DNA from: Gammaproteobacteria bacterium
GTDB taxonomy: Bacteria; Pseudomonadota; Gammaproteobacteria; Xanthomonadales; SZUA-36
Length of the DNA: 64,000 nt
NCBI GenBank assembly: GCA_021772935.1
Contig: JAJFLA010000051.1
Coordinates: 1 to 64,000, forward strand
Direction of reading: 5' to 3'
The notes below the pieces were generated by a model. That model did not search any database. It was not told the origin of the DNA and saw only the letters and a list, made by a program, of their open reading frames with translations. Below are positions 9,207-17,479 of this stretch, piece by piece; positions within the stretch are counted from its first letter, which is position 1; each line of letters opens with the position of its first letter. Both the position numbers and the translations under genes were made by a program.

Positions 9207-10154
9207 ATGTGCTTCAAAATACCATGTAAAAAGTCTTGTTTTAAAGCAATGGCCAGACTGACCCTCGCATTGCTGTTGTCAATTCTTCCGATGATGTTGG
9301 CGGCTGATCAAGATCAGAGTACAGACCGAGCGCTCTTCTGGTCCATCCAACGAGACGGTAAACCTGTTGGTTATCTGTTGGGCACTATTCATAGTGAAGA
9401 CCCACGTGTACTGGATTTTTCAGAGGACTTCTTGCACAAGCTTAAGGCTAACACCGTTTTCGCCATGGAGTTGGTCCCGGACCTGCCAACATTGGCGCGC
9501 CTGACTGAATATATGCGTTACCCGCCAGGACAAACCTTGGAGGCAACCATTGGCGTTGATCGTTTTAATGCCCTTTCGTCAGCCCTATCTGACTATAAGA
9601 TACCGACAGAATTTGTCAGTCGAATGAAGCCTTGGGCAGCCATGATGACGCTCAGTACACCACCAGCGAAGACTGGTTTTTTTATGGATTTGTCCCTTTC
9701 TCTACGGGCATCAGGAGGTGGGCTCAAGGTCGTCGGGCTGGAAACACTTGAGCAGCAGTTGTCCTTCTTGGAAAGCATGCCGGTGTCGATGCAATTGACC
9801 TTGCTGGACCAGGCTATTGCGGAGAGTAGTCGGGTCAACCAGGCTCATGAACAGATGGTCACTGTGTATCTTGAGAACAATCTGGCTGAGCTACAAATAC
9901 TCTCTGTTGAACAACTTCAGGCTGTTGGTGATGCGGCGAGTGATTATTTTATGAACTTGGGCATTCATGCCCGTAACGTGCGTATGGCTGAATCCCTATT
10001 GGCGCAGCTGGCAAACAACAAGGTATTCGTGGCCGTGGGTGCTTTGCACTTGCCCGGTGAAGGTGGGTTGCTGAATATACTTCGTCAGCGTGGCTTTGAG
10101 CTAAGCCCCCAGGACATACCATTTTCTGAGGCCTCTGTTACTTCAGTTCAATAA
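9207..10154 (+). CDS. TraB/GumN family exported protein
   Basis: A 315-residue protein with a signal peptide ending near ILPMMLAADQ and a TraB/GumN-type domain. The first motif is GYLLGTIHSEDPRV, which carries a conserved GT-H metal-site-like residue set. FAMELVPD follows, then KVVGLETLEQQ and the C-terminal VAVGALHLPGEGGLL. TraB/PrgY/GumN proteins share the EreA/ChaN-like fold and are thought to be metalloproteases, but the substrate here is unknown. The start is uncertain: ATG at 9207 gives a longer n-region, while ATG at 9249 gives a compact signal peptide, and neither has a good ribosome site. It is divergent from rnt, with the two starts only 37 bases apart. Confidence 0.8.
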   Translation: MCFKIPCKKSCFKAMARLTLALLLSILPMMLAADQDQSTDRALFWSIQRDGKPVGYLLGTIHSEDPRVLDFSEDFLHKLKANTVFAMELVPDLPTLARLTEYMRYPPGQTLEATIGVDRFNALSSALSDYKIPTEFVSRMKPWAAMMTLSTPPAKTGFFMDLSLSLRASGGGLKVVGLETLEQQLSFLESMPVSMQLTLLDQAIAESSRVNQAHEQMVTVYLENNLAELQILSVEQLQAVGDAASDYFMNLGIHARNVRMAESLLAQLANNKVFVAVGALHLPGEGGLLNILRQRGFELSPQDIPFSEASVTSVQ

Positions 10155-10347
10155 AACCACAGGTTCAGGCTGAGCGTGCTTAATGGCCCAGTCTCGATCT
10201 CGTGTTCTGCATAATGTTGGAATATACTTCTCTGAAAATTGTGTTTTACTAGTCGTACCAAAGGTCGTATACACTGTGTGTACTGGTCTTCTAAGGTGTA
10301 ACCAGTCTATCCATTCATGAACTGCTGTCGCCAACTAGAGAGGTGCC

Positions 10348-10953
10348 GTGTTGTCAGGAACTATTTTACGGGCTTGTGCACTGCTTGTGATGTTGGTCAC
10401 GGGCCAATCCAGCTTTGCTACCGTCATAGGAGATGTTGCACCTTCTTTCGAGTTAAGAACAATTGATGGCAAACCACTAAATTTGTCTGATTATCATGGT
10501 AATAAGGCTGTCTATCTGGTTTTTTGGAATACCTGGTGTAGCTACTGCATTGAAAAGACACCCCGTTATAAAAAGTTGGAAGAAGAATTCGGTGACCGTA
10601 TCGAGATCATTGCCATCAATACAGGTTGGAGTGATTCACAGGTGCAAATAGAGCAATACCGAAACCAACATGAAACCAATTATTTACTTGTTTTCGATGA
10701 TGAAGCAGTTGTAACCAAGCGCTATGAAGTGCATGCAGTCCCGACTGAGTTCATCATCGATGTTGACGGCATCGTGCGCTATCGTGATCATGTGCCAAAA
10801 TACGTCGCGGCACACATACCCGACTGGTTCCAGCCCTATATACCGGGTAGTAATCATGGCGCCGGATTGGCAAATGCCTGTGAGATTGTTGCCACTCCGA
10901 CACCAAAGACACCAGACTCTTTGGCCGGGGCGTGGTTTGATGATTTCAAATGA
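10348..10953 (+). CDS. Exported TlpA-like thiol-disulfide oxidoreductase
   Basis: A 201-residue protein with a signal peptide (ending near SSFA) and a TlpA/ResA-like thioredoxin domain. The active site is WCSYC (W63, C64, C67) followed by EKTPRYKKLEEEF, and the cis-Pro segment is HAVPTEFIIDVDG. Such periplasmic proteins reduce or oxidise disulfides, for example during cytochrome c or cuproprotein maturation. The start is GTG with a clear AGAGAGG ribosome site at 10337-10343. A roughly 35-residue tail after the fold contains a single extra Cys and is unusual for the family. The oxidoreductase pair downstream on the same strand may be a client, which is inference. Confidence 0.8.
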   Translation: MLSGTILRACALLVMLVTGQSSFATVIGDVAPSFELRTIDGKPLNLSDYHGNKAVYLVFWNTWCSYCIEKTPRYKKLEEEFGDRIEIIAINTGWSDSQVQIEQYRNQHETNYLLVFDDEAVVTKRYEVHAVPTEFIIDVDGIVRYRDHVPKYVAAHIPDWFQPYIPGSNHGAGLANACEIVATPTPKTPDSLAGAWFDDFK

Positions 10954-11034
10954 ACAGCGCTCTGTGCAAGCGCTTAATACTAGCTCCGGTCAGCATGAGT
11001 TGGATCCCGGATTGCTGGCCGAGGTTTGCATTCG

Positions 11035-11655
11035 ATGAAACAACGCCGCCTGGATAGCGAACAAACCCGCCTGGATTGCGGTGCCCGCCAGGACAACGGC
11101 AACCTGAGTCGCCGAACTTTCCTGGAAAGTAGTGCTGCTGCATTAGCGGTGGGTACAGTGGTTGCAACTGTACCAGTAGCACTGGCAGAACAAGCGACAA
11201 GGAATACCATCCAGCCCGGATTCACAGTAAAGCAGAAGCAAATACTGGTAGCGGTTGCCGAGCACCTGCTTCCAAAAGGTTCTGACTCACCCGGTGCAAC
11301 AGATATTCATGCTGTTGCTTATCTCGAGAGTGCGATATTTCGGCCGGGTTTCGCTGCGAGCACCAGGAATTTCATTGTTAACCGAGCCCAAACCCTGCAT
11401 GAAGCCAGCATGGAGAGGTTCGACCAGACTTTTTATGAACTGGAATCTGCCCAGAAAGAGGTCCTGTTGCGCTACGTGGCTGATCGTACAGCCTGGGGCC
11501 CAAATTGGATTTCATCACTTTTGTCCTACATCCTTGAGGCTTTGTTATCCGATCCGGTCTACGGTGGCAACCCGGATGGAATCGGTTGGAAATGGTTAGA
11601 GCACCAACCGGGCTTTCCACGACCACCGGCCAACAAGATTTACACCAAATTATGA
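11035..11655 (+). CDS. Tat-exported gluconate 2-dehydrogenase subunit 3-like protein
   Basis: A 206-residue protein with a twin-arginine signal (LSRRTFLESSAAALAVGT) and a body resembling the small gamma subunit (subunit 3) of membrane gluconate/sorbosone-type flavin dehydrogenases. Conserved stretches are TVKQKQILVAVAEHLLPKG and YGGNPDGIGWKWL near the end. This subunit normally carries the GMC flavoprotein subunit across the membrane by Tat hitchhiking. The ATG at 11035 sits 10 bases after a GAGG; a TTG at 11026 is also open. Its stop overlaps the GMC gene (ATGA). The cytochrome c subunit of the classic three-subunit enzyme is not present here. Confidence 0.8.
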   Translation: MKQRRLDSEQTRLDCGARQDNGNLSRRTFLESSAAALAVGTVVATVPVALAEQATRNTIQPGFTVKQKQILVAVAEHLLPKGSDSPGATDIHAVAYLESAIFRPGFAASTRNFIVNRAQTLHEASMERFDQTFYELESAQKEVLLRYVADRTAWGPNWISSLLSYILEALLSDPVYGGNPDGIGWKWLEHQPGFPRPPANKIYTKL

Positions 11656-13397
11656 ATGTGGATTTTGATGTTTGTGTTATAGGCAGTGGTGCTGGCGGGG
11701 GTCCGGTAGCATTTTCACTTGCGCAGGCTGGCTACCGCGTGGTCGTGCTTGAGAAAGGGCCATCCTTCACGGAAACCGACTTTTTTAAGGACGAGTTGGC
11801 ATGTTGTAGGCGTAGCGTTTACACGCCGAAGTTGCGTGATGAATTTCATGTTATTGAGGACCGTAAAAAGGGTGAGGATTGGGTTGCCACTCCAGGTTAT
11901 CGATCAGGTCGAGATTTCTGGAATGGGAATTGCGTGGGAGGATCGACGAATTTCATGAGTGGCTTTTTCCACCGCCTCAAACCCAAGGATTTTAAATTAC
12001 TGTCGGAATACGGATCAATCGCTGGCGCCAATATTGTCGACTGGCCGATTACTTACCAAGATATGGAACCGTACTACGCGAAAGTTGAGCAGGAAGTTGG
12101 TGTCTCAGGTCGGTTGATTAATCACCCTAATCAGGAACCGCGTTCGACAAGTGATTTTCCTTTCCCGCCGACAGCAGAACATCCTGCATCGGTGTGGATA
12201 GATGAAACATGCGGAAAATTGGGTTTAAATCCCTTTCCAGTGCCGCGCGCGATATTGTCACGGCCAGCGATGGCTCGACAATCTTGTCAGTATTCCGGTT
12301 ATTGTGGCAGCTATGGTTGCTCCAGTGGTGCAAAGGGCAGTTCAAGGGCTGCTTTGTTGAACCGGGCACATGCGACGGGTCGTTGTGAGATTCGTTCCGG
12401 CGCGAAGGTCTACCACCTCGATAGTGACCATCATGGGCGGGTAGTGAGCGCTCGCTATTATGATCAGGACGACAAGTCACAATCAGTCGATGCGCATATT
12501 TTCGTTGTCGCATGTCAGGCGATTGAGTCTTCCCGCTTGCTACTGCTTTCAAAAGGTCAACGCCACCCGCAAGGATTGGGCAATAACCATGGTCAGGTCG
12601 GCAAGAATTTGATTTTTTCAGCAGGCGGAGCAGGGACCGGGCATTTTTATTATAAAAATATTGATCAGCAAAAAGCCGCAGCGTTTAAAGTCCAGGGGCC
12701 ATTTGTCAATCGTGCTTTGCAGGACTGGTATTTTATTGATGATAAAACCTTAGGCAAGGTCAAAGGCGGTACGCTTGAATTGCTGATGCGTCATCCAAAT
12801 CCCATTAGCCAGGCCAATAGGGCCAAGCACGGGCCGGACGGCCTGGTTTGGGGTGAACCACTCAAGAATAAACTCAAATCCAGTTTTACCGATGCTCGTT
12901 ATCTTCGTTTTGAATCATTTTGCGACTGGTTGCCGAATGATAACTGCCATGTATCTATAGACCCACAACTGAAAGATCGTTGGGGAACTCCGGTCGCCCG
13001 GGTGAGGGTGGGTTACCACGAGCACGATTTAAAAATCGGTAGATTTATGGTTGATAAAGGTCGTCATGTACTCAATGCGCTTGGTGCGGATAAAGTGACC
13101 TGGGGCTTGAGTGGCTCACCACCGGCAAATCTCGTTGCGGGTGGCTGTCGTTTTGGCACAGATCCGAAAACCTCGGTGCTTGATACCGATTGCCGGGCGC
13201 ACGACGTTGACAATCTATTTGTCACCGATGGTAGCTTTATGCCCACGGGTGGGAGCGTTCCATATACCTGGACGATTTATGCAAATGCATTTCGGGTTGC
13301 CGATAAGCTAATCGCCAAACTGGGTGGTGTTAGAAACGAGGTTTCCCTGGCAGCGACATCGGGTCGAATGCTGGATGGCTTTAACCGGAGATTATAA
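11652..13397 (+). CDS. GMC-family flavin oxidoreductase
   Basis: A 581-residue FAD enzyme of the glucose-methanol-choline family. The N-terminal Rossmann motif is VIGSGAGGGPVAFSLAQAG, with GNCVGGSTNFMSG as the FAD-contacting loop. The C-terminal GMC signature includes GGCRFGTDPKTSV and VTDGSFMPTGGSVPYTWTIYANA. It has no signal peptide of its own and starts inside the stop of the Tat-signal subunit gene, which fits co-export as a heterodimer. The substrate (sugar, polyol or other alcohol) cannot be told from sequence. The short four-Cys stretch CQYSGYCGSYGCSSG near residue 215 is typical of gluconate/sorbitol-type members. Confidence 0.87.
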   Translation: MNVDFDVCVIGSGAGGGPVAFSLAQAGYRVVVLEKGPSFTETDFFKDELACCRRSVYTPKLRDEFHVIEDRKKGEDWVATPGYRSGRDFWNGNCVGGSTNFMSGFFHRLKPKDFKLLSEYGSIAGANIVDWPITYQDMEPYYAKVEQEVGVSGRLINHPNQEPRSTSDFPFPPTAEHPASVWIDETCGKLGLNPFPVPRAILSRPAMARQSCQYSGYCGSYGCSSGAKGSSRAALLNRAHATGRCEIRSGAKVYHLDSDHHGRVVSARYYDQDDKSQSVDAHIFVVACQAIESSRLLLLSKGQRHPQGLGNNHGQVGKNLIFSAGGAGTGHFYYKNIDQQKAAAFKVQGPFVNRALQDWYFIDDKTLGKVKGGTLELLMRHPNPISQANRAKHGPDGLVWGEPLKNKLKSSFTDARYLRFESFCDWLPNDNCHVSIDPQLKDRWGTPVARVRVGYHEHDLKIGRFMVDKGRHVLNALGADKVTWGLSGSPPANLVAGGCRFGTDPKTSVLDTDCRAHDVDNLFVTDGSFMPTGGSVPYTWTIYANAFRVADKLIAKLGGVRNEVSLAATSGRMLDGFNRRL

Positions 13398-13399
13398 CC

Positions 13400-13603
13400 A
13401 TGACTGTTTCCAGTAATACGGCGAATATCACTGGCGAACTGTTACGCCTTATCGCAAAAACAGGTCAAAACATGAAGACCGCTGTGGTGGTTTATAAAGA
13501 TAAAAATAATGATGTTTACTGGTACGGTTCTGACGGTCTGGAAAAGCGTGATGCCATTGACTTGCTTGAAAGAGTAAAGATTGAACTCATGAACAAATCC
13601 TGA
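13400..13603 (+). CDS. Small uncharacterised protein, 67 aa
   Basis: A 67-residue ORF beginning two bases after the GMC oxidoreductase stop. Its GGAG ribosome site lies inside the end of that gene, which argues it is translated as part of the operon. The sequence is hydrophilic with no signal peptide, no membrane segment and no cysteine. A central TAVVVYKDKNNDVYWYGSDG reads like a small beta-hairpin followed by an amphipathic helix to the C terminus. I do not recognise a family. Given its position it may be an accessory to the oxidoreductase, but that is only context. Confidence 0.6.
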   Translation: MTVSSNTANITGELLRLIAKTGQNMKTAVVVYKDKNNDVYWYGSDGLEKRDAIDLLERVKIELMNKS

Positions 13604-13666
13604 GTTTAGGCTTGCAGATAAAACATATCTGGAGTTTTGGAACAACTGGATAAAACCTATTGCAGA

Positions 13667-13685
13667 CGCCACAAAATGTGTGGCG
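13667..13685. terminator. Candidate bidirectional hairpin between convergent genes
   Basis: CGCCACA and TGTGGCG form a 7-bp perfect stem with a 5-base loop, located between the 67-aa ORF and the convergent DoxX gene. There is only a modest T-rich stretch on the minus-strand side, so termination is plausible but unproven. Confidence 0.4.
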
Positions 13686-13702
13686 ACCATGCAATACGCC
13701 GA

Positions 13703-14374
13703 TTATTTCTTTCCAGTGATTTCCGGTATTACCATCGCCAATGCAGAAGCGATCAGTAAGGTAATGCCCCATGTGGGTTCAACCCAGATGGTTGAAAGGC
13801 TCAACACAAACAACGCCAGTCCAGTCGATTGCAGGCCGCTGGTACGGTCTTCCAGCGTGTTGCTTCGTCCTGACATACGAAGTAGCAGGTGATCAAGAGA
13901 GACTTTACCACCGCCGTTGAAAACCAGTGGTAGCAACATGACCACAAATAACAGGGGTAGCTTGAAATTCCCGGCACCTTTGGAGGTGATGGCATAACCG
14001 TTCCACAATTCAGCCAGACTGCTCCATTCGGCGGGCCAGTGGACGGCAGCTGTTGCAACGACGGTCACGACAACCAAAGAAATTGCGGCGAAACGTGTAA
14101 ACAGACCAAACAACAGCATCACGGCAAAGACCAATTCACCCCAGGTAGCCAAAAACCAGTTCAGGTTGGCAGGAATCTGGTCGAACGGAAACGGAAACCC
14201 CTTTTGCCAGCCTGACCATGGGATGTCGGCAAACCAGTTTTTCCCGTGCAATTTTGTTACACCGGATTCCCAGAATTCCCAGGCCATGATCAGTCGGAGT
14301 ACCAGCGGCCACACATAGTCACCAGAAGCACGTAAGCGGGATGTAAGCGTGTCGTAAGAATTGATTACTGCCAT
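13703..14374 (-). CDS. hvfX: DoxX-family membrane protein of the HvfABCX/bufferin operon
   Basis: A 223-residue integral membrane protein of the DoxX type. The first segment, [25 protein letters not shown], carries the family's GxxKL-like signature. Three or more further hydrophobic helices follow, and a basic loop precedes the last helix pair. In HvfABCX-type loci this protein is the fourth component and is annotated as a copper-related RiPP maturation factor; its exact chemistry is not known to me. It is the last gene of the leftward set, 58 bases after hvfC. A second, unrelated DoxX gene occurs at 44.9 kb in the accessory island. Confidence 0.8.
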   Translation of the reverse strand: MAVINSYDTLTSRLRASGDYVWPLVLRLIMAWEFWESGVTKLHGKNWFADIPWSGWQKGFPFPFDQIPANLNWFLATWGELVFAVMLLFGLFTRFAAISLVVVTVVATAAVHWPAEWSSLAELWNGYAITSKGAGNFKLPLLFVVMLLPLVFNGGGKVSLDHLLLRMSGRSNTLEDRTSGLQSTGLALFVLSLSTIWVEPTWGITLLIASALAMVIPEITGKK

Positions 14375-14432
14375 GGTATTTTCACCTGATTTGTAAAGGA
14401 AGCCTGTCCAAGCCGCTCCCTGGGTTCTTTTA

Positions 14433-15206
14433 TTAAGACTGGGTTCCGAGAATGATCTGCTTTTGTTTCAGTTCATTCAGCAAAGCTTTACCGCCCTCTA
14501 TAACTACTTCCGGTTTAGGGTGGTCAATGATCCCAGTAATAGCCGTCAGCAATTCAAGACCTGACCAAGCCGGTTCTTCTTTCATTTTTTGCACCAGCAA
14601 CCATGATACTTGATTTAATTGCATGAACTTTATCTTGTAATCCTGTCGCCGCCAGACCAGCAGGTAGGTTGGTTTTTCAGGCACAGTTTGCGGTTGAAAT
14701 TCAGCATGGATTTGGTGTACGGGGTATTGGTAGCTTAGTGGCCAGGCCAGTGGCGACAACATGGGGACGCCTTTGAATAGGTCGCCGTCCGGGTTTGTTT
14801 CAATCTGATTGATGTCAGCCTCATCAAGCGACAATGCGAGTTCTACCCATTCATAGTGGGCCAGTTCCAACATGAAAGGCGGATCATCTTCGTGGCCTTG
14901 ACGATGGTCTTGTAGATATTGCAGGAATTCACGTGGTATCTCGGCAAATAACGGTGTATGACAGCGGTAGTCCTTGTAGAACTCACGACATAGAGTCATC
15001 CATGATTTTTTTTTGTAGAGGGTTCTCAGTACTGGAAAATTTCCAGACAAAAAATTACCGATGTTGTTGAAAAACAGATCACGATAGATGGCCATCCGCC
15101 GGTCTTCAATGCCATCTGGCGCTGCCACATTTTGAGGATCGCGTATGTGGGCTGCAAAGCTGGTTTGTAAGTTGGCCAGTGCGTCGGGAGCTTTGTCACC
15201 GGCCAT
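14433..15206 (-). CDS. hvfC: DUF2063 partner protein of the MNIO enzyme (HvfC/BufC)
   Basis: A 257-residue soluble protein of the DUF2063 family. These proteins pair with DUF692 (MNIO) enzymes and act as a substrate-recruiting partner for precursor-peptide modification. Recognisable parts are the N-terminal helical domain with [12 protein letters not shown] and [20 protein letters not shown], then [17 protein letters not shown] in the C-terminal beta-rich domain. The first ATG (15212) is only two bases from the AGGAGG ribosome site, so the second ATG at 15206, with about 8 bases spacing, is the better start. It overlaps the end of hvfB by 11 bases, which implies coupled translation. Confidence 0.88.
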   Translation of the reverse strand: MAGDKAPDALANLQTSFAAHIRDPQNVAAPDGIEDRRMAIYRDLFFNNIGNFLSGNFPVLRTLYKKKSWMTLCREFYKDYRCHTPLFAEIPREFLQYLQDHRQGHEDDPPFMLELAHYEWVELALSLDEADINQIETNPDGDLFKGVPMLSPLAWPLSYQYPVHQIHAEFQPQTVPEKPTYLLVWRRQDYKIKFMQLNQVSWLLVQKMKEEPAWSGLELLTAITGIIDHPKPEVVIEGGKALLNELKQKQIILGTQS

Positions 15207-16086
15207 CTGCATATCCTCCTGTTACTCCATCATATGCTCGAACATCCGTGCTCCATTTGTCCTGGATTGTCTTGATTTTCTGAACTTCGGTGAGAAGCTC
15301 CGTAACCGGGGGGATATTGAAGTCACGTTCGAGTAAGGTGGGAAATACACCAAAGAATTCGTAAGCTTTCTCAAGCAAATCCCACACATCACCAATGATA
15401 TTTGCACCATGTGTGTCTACAATGAGGTCTTCTGCTTCATTGTAGTGGCCAGCGATATGACCATAAGCGATTCGCTCACCAGGCAGTGCCCGTAAAAATT
15501 CGATGGGGTCATAGCGGTGGTTAACGCTGTTGACGTATATATTATTAACGTCCAGCAACAGGTCGCAATCGGCTTCGCTTATGACCGCGTTAATGAAATC
15601 AATTTCGCTCAATTCGGCACCGGGTGCCGCGTAATAGGATACGTTCTCGATGGCCATGCGTTGACCTATCGTGTCCTGAACCTGTCCAATTCGTCCTGCA
15701 ACATACTTGACTGCTTCTTCGGTGAACGGTATGGGCATCAAGTCATAAAGATGGCCCTCATCGGTACAGTAACTTAAGTGTTCGCTGTAAGCCCGGATCT
15801 GAAATTCATCCATAAATTGTCGTAATTTATGGATGAAGGTCTGGTCCAAAGGTGTTGGTCCGCCAATGGACAGAGAGAGTCCGTGGCATACAAACGGAAA
15901 GCGTTTAGTGAGGTGTCGGAATGATTCCTTTCTTTGGCCGCCTACATTGATCCAGTTTTCAGGAGCGACTTCCATGAAACTAATGGTTTCTTTGGTAGAT
16001 TCGGGGTCATATGCCAGAAGCGGGCCCAAAAGGGCCCGCCTCAAACCAAGTCCCGCACCCGTTACCGGGTGTGAACGCTGACTCAT
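15196..16086 (-). CDS. hvfB: DUF692 multinuclear non-heme iron enzyme (HvfB/BufB MNIO maturase)
   Basis: A 296-residue TIM-barrel MNIO enzyme of the DUF692 family. Relatives use two or three iron ions and oxygen to convert cysteines of a precursor peptide into heterocycles such as oxazolone-thioamide or thiooxazole. Candidate metal ligands are all present: H68, SEH at 101-103, E147-N148 (AIENVSYY), D179 with N181/N182 (LLLDVNNIYVN), H210 and H214 (GHIAGH), D224/H226 (VDTHGAN) and E253 (LERDFNIPP). It begins 12 bases after the precursor gene and overlaps hvfC. The substrate is inferred to be the Cys-repeat peptide encoded just upstream. Confidence 0.93.
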   Translation of the reverse strand: MSQRSHPVTGAGLGLRRALLGPLLAYDPESTKETISFMEVAPENWINVGGQRKESFRHLTKRFPFVCHGLSLSIGGPTPLDQTFIHKLRQFMDEFQIRAYSEHLSYCTDEGHLYDLMPIPFTEEAVKYVAGRIGQVQDTIGQRMAIENVSYYAAPGAELSEIDFINAVISEADCDLLLDVNNIYVNSVNHRYDPIEFLRALPGERIAYGHIAGHYNEAEDLIVDTHGANIIGDVWDLLEKAYEFFGVFPTLLERDFNIPPVTELLTEVQKIKTIQDKWSTDVRAYDGVTGGYADGR

Positions 16087-16098
16087 AAGGTCAAGTTC

Positions 16099-16524
16099 TC
16101 AGACGTTGCCGCCGCAAGAGCCTTCTTCGCCCTTGTCACCGCCACAGGAGCCTTCTTCGCCCTTGTCGCCGCCACAGGAGCCTTCTTCGCCCTTGTCACC
16201 GCCACAGGAGCCTTCTTCGCCTTTGTCGCCGCCGCATTTGCCTTCACCACATTTGCCTTCTTCACCCTTGCTTTCGCCACAGGAGCCTTCTTCGCCCTTA
16301 TCGCCGCCACAGGAGCCTTCTTCGCCCTTATCACCACCGCATTTGCCTTCACCACATTTGCCTTCTTCACCCTTTTCACCGGCCAGCTGGTAGCCAGCAT
16401 CCAGATCAGCGGTTGAGAAAGGATTGTCATCGGCAAGCACAGTTGTAGATGCAGCCAAAGACGAAACAAATGCTACGCCAACAGCGGCAGCAACAGGATT
16501 AACAAACTTTGATTTATTAGCCAT
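16099..16524 (-). CDS. hvfA: Secreted EGKCG/EGSCG-repeat RiPP precursor (HvfA/bufferin type)
   Basis: A 141-residue precursor. Residues 1-31 form a Sec signal peptide (cleavage predicted after TTVLA). DNPFSTADLDAGYQLA follows, matching the conserved segment after cleavage in HvfA-type proteins. Residues 53-138 are a low-complexity array with exactly ten cysteines (57, 62, 72, 82, 92, 97, 107, 117, 127, 137): four in EGKCG and six in EGSCG. There are no other cysteines, so every Cys is a candidate for modification by the adjacent MNIO enzyme. Such proteins are linked to copper binding or protection. GGAGGTT just upstream is a strong ribosome site. An antisense proline-rich open frame over the repeats is a shadow. 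Confidence 0.93.
   Translation of the reverse strand: MANKSKFVNPVAAAVGVAFVSSLAASTTVLADDNPFSTADLDAGYQLAGEKGEEGKCGEGKCGGDKGEEGSCGGDKGEEGSCGESKGEEGKCGEGKCGGDKGEEGSCGGDKGEEGSCGGDKGEEGSCGGDKGEEGSCGGNV
16102..16368 (-). repeat. In-gene tandem repeats coding for the Cys array
   Basis: The basic unit is 30 bases (10 residues, GEEGSCGGDK-like). A larger block of 35 residues, made of two EGKCG motifs followed by two EEGSCG units, occurs twice, at residues 53-87 and from residue 88. After the second block come two further 10-residue units. The DNA is close to identical between units, so expansion and contraction by slippage or recombination is expected. Confidence 0.9.
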
Positions 16525-16831
16525 TTAGTAGAACCTCCACAGTTAAAAAATACCCGGCCTAAGCGCTCGGGAACATCACAGTCGGTACTTGAAGTACCTA
16601 TTATCACAACTCGTTAAGAGTAATTTACGTCTTCCAACAGCAGGCTGCCAGAGTCCGTTTTACCTCGAATTATCCTTGTTAGCCTAGCAACATAGCGGGT
16701 GTTTTCCAAGAAATAATCCGTATACGAGCCAATAGACCGGTGCTGGGTAGGGATTATTACATTTGTTTTTCGGCTTGATGCTGAGACAGGTTGAAGTGGT
16801 CAGTTTGCAGGTCAGAATGAGTGCAAGGTTT
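16525..16831. other. Upstream region of the hvf operon
   Basis: A 307-base gap between nth (which ends at 16832) and hvfA. It must contain the hvf promoter. It holds the palindrome at 16584-16598 and an A/T-rich run next to the ribosome site. I see no tRNA or ORF. No convincing sigma-70 hexamer pair stands out. Confidence 0.5.
16584..16598. promoter_or_regulatory. Perfect 15-base palindrome upstream of hvfA
   Basis: GGTACTT and AAGTACC are exact 7-base inverted arms around one central base. The element lies 60 bases upstream of the hvfA start, a suitable place for an operator. No regulator gene is adjacent, so the binding protein is unknown. Confidence 0.4.
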
Positions 16832-17467
16832 TCAAACCTCATTTAATCTTCCTGTTCTGCATAGGTCGCGGACGATGCACTCAGGGCAGTTTGGTTTGCG
16901 TGCTTTACAGACATAACGACCATGCAGGATCAGCCAGTGATGAGCATCGAGCAAATATTGTTTCGGTATGCTCTTTAATAATTTTCGTTCAATAATAAGA
17001 GGGGTTTTGCCGAGTGCGAGGCCTGTTCTATTGGCAAGTCGAAAAATATGCGTATCCACGGCCATCGTGGGTTGGCCGAAAGCGGTATTAAGAATGACAT
17101 TCGCTGTTTTACGACCCACACCAGGTAAAGCTTCCAATGCCTGTCGGTTTGAAGGGATTTCGCCAACATGTTTTTCCAGCAAAATCCTGCAGGTGGCGAT
17201 GACATTTTTAGCTTTGGTGTTAAATAAACCGATGGTCTTGATATAAGTCTTGAGCCCTTCCTCGCCAAGGTCCAGCATCGCTCCTGGCGTATTGGCTGCT
17301 TTATACAAGCGTCGGGTGGCAAGGTTGACACTGATGTCCGTGGCCTGGGCCGAGAGAATGACAGCGATCAGCAGTTCGAAAGTGGATTGATATTCAAGCT
17401 CAGTAGTCGGGTGTGGGTCGATGAACTGCAAGCGTCGGAAGAATTCTATTCTGTCTTCAAGTTTCAT
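16832..17467 (-). CDS. nth: Endonuclease III
   Basis: A DNA glycosylase/AP lyase that removes oxidised pyrimidines in base-excision repair. At 211 residues it equals the E. coli length and keeps the key positions: K120 (GVGRKTANV) and D138 (AVDTHIFR) for catalysis, and C187, C194, C197, C203 for the 4Fe-4S cluster. It sits 12 bases after rnfE, in the classic rnfABCDGE-nth order. Confidence 0.97.
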   Translation of the reverse strand: MKLEDRIEFFRRLQFIDPHPTTELEYQSTFELLIAVILSAQATDISVNLATRRLYKAANTPGAMLDLGEEGLKTYIKTIGLFNTKAKNVIATCRILLEKHVGEIPSNRQALEALPGVGRKTANVILNTAFGQPTMAVDTHIFRLANRTGLALGKTPLIIERKLLKSIPKQYLLDAHHWLILHGRYVCKARKPNCPECIVRDLCRTGRLNEV

Positions 17468-17479
17468 GTTGATAGAGCA

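Noticed and set aside
16106-16393. Rightward proline-rich open frame (PQEPSSPLSP repeats)
   Set aside because: It is the exact antisense of the Cys-repeat precursor; the precursor has a signal peptide, a strong ribosome site and its maturation genes downstream.
16678-16707. Possible ECF-type promoter (GGAAAAC, 16 bases, GGCTAAC) upstream of hvfA
   Set aside because: Only a loose match to any ECF consensus and about 150 bases from the gene; no sigma or anti-sigma gene is adjacent.
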